In this document: piece by piece, positions 58,198 through 64,000 of the stretch
Layout: each line of letters starts with the position of its first letter
How positions within the stretch are numbered: position 1 is the stretch's first letter
Made by a program: the position numbers and the translations under genes
Notes under the pieces: model-generated
What the model saw: the letters and a program-made list of their open reading frames with translations, nothing else
Told to the model about the DNA's origin: nothing
The model's database searches: none
From: Paracoccaceae bacterium
GTDB lineage: Bacteria > Pseudomonadota > Alphaproteobacteria > Rhodobacterales > Rhodobacteraceae
DNA length: 64,000 nt
Direction: 5' to 3'
NCBI GenBank assembly: GCA_020832445.1
Contig: JAFIEO010000023.1
Span: 35,385 to 99,384, forward strand

Positions 58198-58234
58198 CAC
58201 ATGATCCGTTCAGGGTTGATGCATCGTGATTATG

Positions 58235-58470
58235 GGTGTTGGTGGCCTTTTGCGGTCATTGGGAATGCCCCAAGGCGCGGAGCAAAGGGCGCAGCCCGCC
58301 GCGCCATAGGTCGGGCCGCCCCGCGGCCTGCCGATTTGGCTGATGGCAGTTCAAGCCATTTAAGTAAGGGATATGGAGCTTGCATAAACTGCGCGTCTCA
58401 AATGTCGGATCGGCTGACCCCGGCCCACCGATAGCGCGGGTTTAGTCCCAGTATGAAGGGCAGTTTCAGG
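58235..58470. repeat. Dispersed intergenic repeat, copy B (~235 bp)
   Basis: Counterpart of the repeat at 14508-14746 in the same orientation. Identical blocks: 58263-58288, 58320-58349, 58401-58414 and 58418-58440, with block spacing kept within one or two bases. It begins ~40 bases after the quinone oxidoreductase stop. The 521-base gap up to the RpiR gene contains this copy and then the tandem elements below, and no credible ORF. Confidence 0.8.
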
Positions 58471-58480
58471 TTAAAACTAG

Positions 58481-58584
58481 AGCATGTTGCTCAAAAGTGG
58501 GCACCGGTTTTGAGCTTCTCGAACATGCGAAATCAATAAGTTAGAGCATATCTCGTGAATGCGAATGAACGTGATATGCTCTAA
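58481..58584. repeat. RIME-like bipartite structured element 1
   Basis: Two consecutive hairpins: GCATGTT/AACATGC enclosing GCTCAAAA and TTTTGAGC, then a 12-bp TTAGAGCATATC/GATATGCTCTAA stem. The core with CACCGGTTTTG and the CATGCGAAATCAATAAG spacer is well known in alphaproteobacterial intergenic mosaic repeats (RIME type). Confidence 0.8.
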
Positions 58585-58622
58585 CGGGCCTGCCGGTGCT
58601 ATCTGGCACGACACCGCCACAA

Positions 58623-58722
58623 AGCGTCATGCGCAAAAGCGGGAACCGGTTTTGCACTGCACGGACGCGTTATCAACAGATTAGTGTGCGTTGCGTGAGT
58701 GCAAATGCACATGGCACGCTAG
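58623..58722. repeat. RIME-like bipartite structured element 2 (diverged)
   Basis: Same architecture as element 1, about 38 bases downstream, with changed but still pairing stems: GCGTC/GGACGC and TAGTGTGC/GCACGCTA. The CAAAAG and CCGGTTTTG core is kept. Its right end overlaps the stop codon of the RpiR gene (58719-58721). Confidence 0.75.
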
Positions 58723-59564
58723 ACTTCATCAAGGGCGTTGTGGATGGCCTCGATGGTGCTCATTCTGCGGCGTCCGGCGACACCCGAAAGCTCGATCACG
58801 CGCGTCGCGATAATATGGCACAGCGTCAACACAGCCGCATGGTTGAACAACGGGCCGGGGGACGCGGTTTCGCACATGAACCGCCATGTGAAGGGCAATT
58901 CCGGCAAGGCGTTTGTGTCGTGAATATACGCAACACTCGCGCCGCTTTTCACAACCTGTTCCATCACTTGTGGCAGGCTGCTGACGGACCGGCGCAGACC
59001 GAATGCAATGACACAATCCTTGGCTGAAATGGCCGAAACTGCCTCGCCCAGTGTTTCACTGTTGGACGGGATCACGGAAATCTGCGGGATCACCTGAAAC
59101 ATCTGCAAGCCCAGATACTGGGCAAAAGTCGCGCTGCGGCGCATGCCCAGCAACCAGACCCGCCGCGCCCCGATGATCTGACGCGCCAGCGCATCAATTT
59201 CAGCTTCGGCAACAAGTTGAAAGGTTTGCTCGATATCGGACTGCGCGCGCAGCACATGGGCCGCGATGAAATCCTTTTTTCCGGGCGTTCCCGGGGCCAC
59301 ACGAAACAACGATGCGCCTGCCTGCTTGTTGTCGCGGACATGCTGGCGGGCCTCTTCAAAATTGGTATAGCCCACCTTGCGCACAAAGCGTGTCACAGTC
59401 GCGTTGGACACATTCGCCAGCCGCGCCAGTTCTGTCGCGGAATAGCTGGCCAGTTCACCCGGAAAATTCAGCACCAGTTCGGCCAGCCGTTTTTCACTGG
59501 GATGCATGATCGGCAAGGCGTCGCGCACGCGTGTGGTGAACAACGGGGTATTTTTCTGTTGCAT
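58719..59564 (-). CDS. RpiR-family (MurR/RpiR) transcriptional regulator
   Basis: A 281-residue regulator: N-terminal HTH_6 domain (MHPSEKRLAELVL and NVSNATVTRFVRKVGY) and a C-terminal SIS domain (VWLLGMRRSATFAQYLG; IAFGLRRSVSSLPQ). SIS domains usually bind phospho-sugars, though many family members near amide or amino-acid catabolic genes respond to other ligands. ATG 59564 is preferred over a TTG at 59603. Its stop codon lies inside a repeat element. Likely local controller of the island at 50.3-58.2 kb. Confidence 0.88.
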   Translation of the reverse strand: MQQKNTPLFTTRVRDALPIMHPSEKRLAELVLNFPGELASYSATELARLANVSNATVTRFVRKVGYTNFEEARQHVRDNKQAGASLFRVAPGTPGKKDFIAAHVLRAQSDIEQTFQLVAEAEIDALARQIIGARRVWLLGMRRSATFAQYLGLQMFQVIPQISVIPSNSETLGEAVSAISAKDCVIAFGLRRSVSSLPQVMEQVVKSGASVAYIHDTNALPELPFTWRFMCETASPGPLFNHAAVLTLCHIIATRVIELSGVAGRRRMSTIEAIHNALDEV

Positions 59565-59734
59565 AACTCTGGTCCGCTTTCCGGCAATTTTATGAAACTG
59601 CAATCCTTGCGTTCCGCGTCCACATTAAGGGTATGCGGCGCGTAAATCGAACCATTTTTCGGGGATTTGCACCACAAATTGGCTGCGCGCGGGCAAATCG
59701 GCAGGCTTGGTGCATAACGTCTGGCCCTTGCCCA

Positions 59735-60190
59735 TTATCGCACCGGAAAGACCATACTGTCCTTGACGGTCCCATAGGCGAAACTTGTATCGATCGAACC
59801 TATACCCCCAAGGCGGTGCAGCCGGTTTCGGATGAAGTTTTCATAGGTTTCAAGCGATTCCACCGCAACGCGCAACTGGTAATCCGTCTGGCCGGTCATC
59901 ACATGACATTCCAGAACCTCATCCATGCGCATCACTTCGCGCTCGAATGCCTGAACCGCGTCCCCGTCATGACGTTCCAGCCGGACGCGCACAAACGCGG
60001 TAACGGGCAGCCCATAGGCTTTTGCATCCACCCGCGCGGCATAGCCCTGAATAACACCGGTCTTTTCCAGATTGCGCAAGCGCCGCAAGCATGGCGATGG
60101 TGACAGATTGACACTTGCCGCCAGATCCTGATTTGACATGCGCCCGTCACGTTGCAAAGCGCGGATAATCTGGCGGTCTTTTTCGTCCAT
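59735..60190 (-). CDS. Lrp/AsnC-family regulator
   Basis: A 151-residue Lrp-type regulator with N-terminal HTH (DRQIIRALQRDGRMSNQDLA and NLSPSPCLRRLRNLE) and C-terminal RAM ligand domain (HVMTGQTDYQLRV). Divergent from methionine gamma-lyase, like MdeR-mdeA of pseudomonads, so methionine-responsive control is likely. The ATG at 60190 gives the conserved N-terminus; ATG 60202 is possible. Confidence 0.9.
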   Translation of the reverse strand: MDEKDRQIIRALQRDGRMSNQDLAASVNLSPSPCLRRLRNLEKTGVIQGYAARVDAKAYGLPVTAFVRVRLERHDGDAVQAFEREVMRMDEVLECHVMTGQTDYQLRVAVESLETYENFIRNRLHRLGGIGSIDTSFAYGTVKDSMVFPVR

Positions 60191-60299
60191 TCTGCGCCCC
60201 ATATTAGCAGGTTCTGCCAATTCAATAGCAATTAATGGCATAATACGCAATTTCCAAGACAGCTATCCCCATTATCCTGTCCCAAACAGGAGAGTTGAC

Positions 60300-61502
60300 A
60301 TGACCCATGACAAAGGCTTTGCCACCCGCGCTATCCATCTTGGCTACAACCCGCAGGACCACGAAGGCGCGCTGACCCCACCGTTGCACCTGACATCAAC
60401 CTTCGCCTTTGAAACCGCCGAGGCGGGCGGCGAAATCTTTGCCGGTGAGCGTGCAGGGCATGTCTATTCGCGCATATCAAACCCGACGCTGGATTTGCTG
60501 GAACGCCGCATGGCCGCCCTTGAAGGGGCAGAGGCGGGGCTGGCGCTTGCATCGGGTATGGGCGCGGTATCATCGGTGCTGTGGACGCTGCTGTCGCCCG
60601 GCGACGAAGTGATCGTCGACAAGACGCTTTATGGCTGCACCTTTTCGTTCATGCATCACGGGCTGCGCAAATTCGGCATCACGATCACGCATGTGGACAT
60701 GACAGACCCCGCCAATCTGGCGGCTGCGATGACGGACCGCACACGCGTGGTCTATTTTGAAACACCCGCCAACCCCAACATGCGGCTGGTAGACATTGCC
60801 GCCGTGTCTGAAATCGCCCATGCGGGCGGGGCGCAGGTGATTGTGGACAACACCTATGCCACCCCATATCTGACCCGCCCCATCGCGCTGGGGGCCGATC
60901 TGGTGGTGCATTCGGCCACGAAATATCTGGGCGGGCATGGTGATCTGGTGGCCGGTATCGTGGTCGGACGCGCCGAGCAGGTCAGCGAAATCCAGCTGAT
61001 GGGTATGAAGGATATGACCGGCGCGGTGATGGCCCCTTTTAATGCAATGCTGGTGCTGCGCGGGTTGAAAACGCTGGCCTTGCGCATGGAACGGCATTGC
61101 GCATCAGCGCAAGTGGTAGCTGACTGGCTGGACGCGCATCCTGATGTCAGCAAGGTCCACTATCCGGGGTTGGAAAGTTTCGGACAACACGCGCTGGCCT
61201 GCCGGCAAATGGCACGGCCCGGCGCGATGATCGCATTTGAATTGACAGGCGGGCTGGATGCAGGGCGGCGCATGATGAACAATCTGCGCATGATCGCGCG
61301 TGCCGTGTCGCTGGGGGATGCGGAAACCCTGATCCAGCATCCGGCATCGATGACCCATTCCACCTATACAGCGCAAGAACGCGCAACCCATGGCATCAGC
61401 GACGGGTTGATACGCCTGTCGGTCGGGCTTGAAGATGTGTCCGACATACTGGACGATCTGGACACCGCGCTTGCCCCCGAACACGCAGCGCGCATAGCCT
61501 GA
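60300..61502 (+). CDS. megL: Methionine gamma-lyase
   Basis: PLP enzyme that splits methionine into methanethiol, 2-oxobutyrate and ammonia. Of 400 residues; PLP Lys is 208 in HSATKYLGGHGDL, with TYATPY and SVGLED segments of the Cys/Met metabolism family. Cys113 in LYGCTFSF matches the Cys that marks methionine gamma-lyase and is absent from cystathionine lyases, which supports the call. AGGAG precedes ATG 60300. The 2-oxobutyrate can feed the methylmalonyl route found at 5 kb. Confidence 0.88.
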   Translation: MTHDKGFATRAIHLGYNPQDHEGALTPPLHLTSTFAFETAEAGGEIFAGERAGHVYSRISNPTLDLLERRMAALEGAEAGLALASGMGAVSSVLWTLLSPGDEVIVDKTLYGCTFSFMHHGLRKFGITITHVDMTDPANLAAAMTDRTRVVYFETPANPNMRLVDIAAVSEIAHAGGAQVIVDNTYATPYLTRPIALGADLVVHSATKYLGGHGDLVAGIVVGRAEQVSEIQLMGMKDMTGAVMAPFNAMLVLRGLKTLALRMERHCASAQVVADWLDAHPDVSKVHYPGLESFGQHALACRQMARPGAMIAFELTGGLDAGRRMMNNLRMIARAVSLGDAETLIQHPASMTHSTYTAQERATHGISDGLIRLSVGLEDVSDILDDLDTALAPEHAARIA

Positions 61503-61630
61503 CCTGATCCCCCCCGCCAATCCCATCCGCCCCACAGTAGACGGGATCGACACAGGCGGGCATCATGGACGTGGATGATGTGAAACTCCAGCCTGTGGTC
61601 AGCATTTTTATCATGCCGCGCACGTCATTC

Positions 61631-63823
61631 CTATTGGTAGCTCAAGCCATGACCATACGGAAACAGCGTGTCACCTTCGGGGTAGCCGGGCGCATCGGAA
61701 TGGTTGTTGATCACCGCATCAAGGTTTTCAGCCAGCGCGAAGGGCATGCGCCCCACAGGTGCGAAACCACCTGTCAGCACATCCATCAGCGCCGCATCAT
61801 TCACACCGAAGGTTGCCAGCAGCGCACCCGCGTCACGCAATCCGCTTTCAGCATCAATGACATAGGGATTGCGGAAATCAATGGCAAGAATGGTGCGGTC
61901 CGCACCCACTTCGTCCATGACCGCCTGAAGGGTGTCCAGCGTGGGGAAAATGTCCCATGACTGCGCAGCCGCCATGGCGGTGAAGGACAGCGCATCAGTT
62001 TCCCAAGGGAATGCGCCCCCGAACAACAGGCCCAAAGCGGGGGCCTGCGGCCCGCCCAACTGGCCGTCATCGGCGCAAACCGGATTAAGGTCAGGCACAA
62101 CATTGCAAGGGTCTTCGGCGCCCCAGACATTACCTGTGCGAGGGTTCAGATGCACCGGGTTCGCGCCGGTTTCAGCATCGTTGGAGCGGTAACCGCTGGT
62201 GCCGGTATTGCGCACATAGACCCTGATCACCGCAGCGTCATACCCCTGTGCGGACGGGCGTTCGGCATCTGCGCCGACAGCGCCATCGGTGACCGACAGG
62301 CCCAGCCCTTCGATGATCGCGGCATCGGTGTTCAGCGCATAAATCCTGGCATTCGGGGATAGCGGCAACACTCCGTCATTTTGCAACAACACGACCGACT
62401 GACGCTGCACCTCGGCCGCCTTTGCAAGATGATCGGGGTTTGCAACGATCTGACTGACGGCTGCGGCATCCACATAGGGGTTTTCAAACAATCCCAGCGC
62501 GAACTGTTCGGACAACAAACGCCCCGCAGCTTCGGTAATGCGCTCCTCGCTTACCAGATCCTCCGCGACCAGACCCAGAATCTCATCAACATTGGAAAAG
62601 CCCGACAGCACGTCATTGCCGCTGTTGATGGCCAAGGCCACGCGTTCAGCCACAGTGGCGTCTTCCTTGCCCCATGCCCGCGCCTGAATGATGCCCGTGT
62701 CCGAATTCACATAGCCCTGAAAGCCCAGCTGTTCGCGCAACAGCCAGTTGACGGTCTGCGACGAGAAGGAAAACCCCACCGCTTCCAGCCCTTCCCCGTC
62801 ATAGGTCACATCAACGGGGATGCCATAATACGGCATGACCGCGCCCAGACCCGCATCGATGGCGCGGCGGAATGGTGCCAGATGGTCCTCAAACGCGCCG
62901 GAGGGATAGACCTGCCGCTGTCCAAAGGAATAATGCGGGTCAAGCCCCTGTTCCTGCGGCCCGCCACCGGGAAAGTGTTTCAACGTCAGCGCAACGGCAG
63001 TTTGCGGCCCGACTGGCCCGCCCTGCAACCCCGAAATCAGCCCCTCGATGATATCACCGGTCAGGGTGCTGTTTTCGCCAAAGGTTTCATGCACGCGGTA
63101 CCAACGCGGTTCCGTCGCCAGATCGGCCATATAGCCATACATCCCGCGAATGCCCAAGGCGCGCCATTCCGCCGACATCACATCGGTCAGGGCAGTCACC
63201 GGTTCCAGCCCGCCGGTTCCCAGAACCGCCGCCGCAATTCCCAACTCCTTGGGGAAGGCCGTCATCGCGCCTGCGCCCCCACCAATCCCGAAACGGGGGT
63301 CGGTTTCAAGATGGTTGCGCGCATTATCCTTGAACAACACCGGAATACCCAGTGGCCGCGCCTCGGCCATTTCCTGCACATCATTGGCAAAACCCGCCAG
63401 TTGTTCCGCCGTAACAGCAAAGCCGCCACGCGGCGCGCGCCCTTCGCACGGTGCGGCGGTTTCAGCCACGGTGTTGCGCAAAATGAACCGCGTCATGTGA
63501 TGGACATTCAGAAACTCGTCCGCGGGCGTGCCGTCAGCCGTGCCTTCACAGCCTGCGGCCAGCGTGTCGATCAGCAGCATGCCCGCGCGCTCTTCCAGCG
63601 ACATCCGCGCCAGCAAATCCGCCACACGCTCGGCCACCGGCAATCGCCAGTCTTCATAAGGGTCCAGCGTGCCATTGCCGTTGGCATCGCGGAATTGCAA
63701 GCCGTCCTGTTCGATCACAGCTTTGGCACGGGTCGCAATTTCGGGCTGCTGCATGTCCTGTGCAGCAGCGCCCTGCACCATGCCCGCGACAAGCGCGGTG
63801 GTGGCAAGAAGAGTGGTTTTCAA
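61631..63823 (-). CDS. Secreted GH3-family glycosidase with an EF-hand-like loop
   Basis: A 730-residue glycoside hydrolase family 3 protein, probably a beta-glucosidase or related exo-enzyme exported to the periplasm. The signal peptide MKTTLLATTALVAGMVQG is followed by AAAQ. Residues ~46-57 (DANGNGTLDPYE) match an EF-hand calcium loop. The catalytic nucleophile is likely the Asp in YVNSDTGII; LKHFPGGG is the classic GH3 His segment. Start: TTG 63823, with GGAGGAG upstream; an ATG at 63844 precedes that site and would be poorly placed. Confidence 0.85.
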   Translation of the reverse strand: MKTTLLATTALVAGMVQGAAAQDMQQPEIATRAKAVIEQDGLQFRDANGNGTLDPYEDWRLPVAERVADLLARMSLEERAGMLLIDTLAAGCEGTADGTPADEFLNVHHMTRFILRNTVAETAAPCEGRAPRGGFAVTAEQLAGFANDVQEMAEARPLGIPVLFKDNARNHLETDPRFGIGGGAGAMTAFPKELGIAAAVLGTGGLEPVTALTDVMSAEWRALGIRGMYGYMADLATEPRWYRVHETFGENSTLTGDIIEGLISGLQGGPVGPQTAVALTLKHFPGGGPQEQGLDPHYSFGQRQVYPSGAFEDHLAPFRRAIDAGLGAVMPYYGIPVDVTYDGEGLEAVGFSFSSQTVNWLLREQLGFQGYVNSDTGIIQARAWGKEDATVAERVALAINSGNDVLSGFSNVDEILGLVAEDLVSEERITEAAGRLLSEQFALGLFENPYVDAAAVSQIVANPDHLAKAAEVQRQSVVLLQNDGVLPLSPNARIYALNTDAAIIEGLGLSVTDGAVGADAERPSAQGYDAAVIRVYVRNTGTSGYRSNDAETGANPVHLNPRTGNVWGAEDPCNVVPDLNPVCADDGQLGGPQAPALGLLFGGAFPWETDALSFTAMAAAQSWDIFPTLDTLQAVMDEVGADRTILAIDFRNPYVIDAESGLRDAGALLATFGVNDAALMDVLTGGFAPVGRMPFALAENLDAVINNHSDAPGYPEGDTLFPYGHGLSYQ

Positions 63824-63849
63824 AATGATCTCCTCCGGTTTCATTAGAA

Positions 63850-64000
63850 CTATCGACCTGCCACCTTGAAACCTTTGGCGGTGCCATTTGGCAGATCATC
63901 CAGACGACACAGCACCGTCATCAGCTTGGCTTCGGCCCGCCGGTGGGCGCCCATTTTTTGCGCCATTGCATGAGGAAGGCCTGCGAGGCTTCTGGTCCCA
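63850..64000 (-). pseudogene. Partial ORF, possible Rieske-type N-terminal fragment
   Basis: The minus strand is open from the window edge to a TAG at 63850. Its last part, TVLCRLDDLPNGTAKGFKV, resembles the start of small Rieske-type proteins, but the cluster-binding CxH/CxxH motifs are absent before the stop. It could be a truncated gene or the chance end of an unrelated one. Positioned just upstream of the GH3 gene. Confidence 0.25.

Noticed and set aside
58201..58434. A 77-codon plus-strand ORF after the quinone oxidoreductase
   Set aside because: It lies across the dispersed repeat, has no ribosome site and no family resemblance.
60300..61502. Cystathionine gamma-lyase or O-acetylhomoserine sulfhydrylase
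   Set aside because: The Cys in LYGCTF and the divergent Lrp regulator favour methionine gamma-lyase.
61565..61960. A 131-codon plus-strand ORF opposite the GH3 gene
   Set aside because: Most of it is the antisense shadow of the GH3 coding sequence; no conserved motif.

Overview
The window looks like chromosome from an alphaproteobacterium of the Rhodobacterales (Rhodobacteraceae). Support comes from the G+C-rich codon use, small family proteins typical of that group (DUF3572, DUF1467, DUF4170), the methylmalonyl-CoA epimerase-DUF1467 pair, the cysQ-DUF4170-KdtA-like-lpxK string, and spermidine made through carboxyspermidine. The species cannot be named. I saw no rRNA, tRNA, CRISPR array, transposase or prophage. 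Apart from the intergenic repeats, the aspS insertion and one decayed gene, the region reads as an intact, densely packed chromosome.

Layout. 0.2-7.5 kb: a PleD-like diguanylate cyclase, DUF3572, aspS carrying an unusual in-frame insertion, a response regulator, methylmalonyl-CoA epimerase with DUF1467, a nitroreductase and galE. 7.5-14.4 kb: a LysR regulator divergent from xdhABC-guaD (purine catabolism). 14.5-19.1 kb: a dispersed repeat, then a hybrid kinase, a FIST sensor and a LuxR-type response regulator, probably one signalling unit. 19.2-24.6 kb: aroQ, pmbA, cysQ, DUF4170, a diverged KdtA-like protein and lpxK. 24.7-29.8 kb: a four-gene polyamine operon (speA, carboxynorspermidine synthase, nspC, speB). 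29.9-32.4 kb: gyrB, ending at a strong hairpin shared with the opposing betaine/choline ABC transporter (32.4-35.5 kb). 35.7-41.5 kb: a UMF1-type transporter, mepA, a YhhQ-like queuosine-precursor transporter, a possible 18-codon gene, arfB, a Nudix hydrolase and a Pit-type phosphate transporter.

41.6-50.1 kb: a gamma-glutamyltransferase-like enzyme converges on a peptide ABC transporter (binding protein, two permeases, fused double ATPase). One permease carries about 290 extra residues that look like a seven-bladed beta-propeller between its first membrane segment and its transport domain. 50.3-59.6 kb: a catabolic island with a TRAP transporter, an Asp/Glu/hydantoin racemase, the wreck of a D-threonine-aldolase-like gene, an amidase, a carbamoyl-amino-acid-hydrolase-type M20 enzyme, a quinone oxidoreductase and an RpiR regulator. 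Two promoter regions there share a candidate operator. 59.7-63.9 kb: an Lrp regulator divergent from methionine gamma-lyase, then a secreted GH3 glycosidase.

The most unusual items are the propeller-bearing permease, the low-G+C insertion in aspS, a dispersed ~235-bp intergenic repeat (two copies, at 14.5 and 58.2 kb), a tandem pair of structured repeats whose stems covary, and the KdtA-like protein lacking the family's usual active-site motifs.
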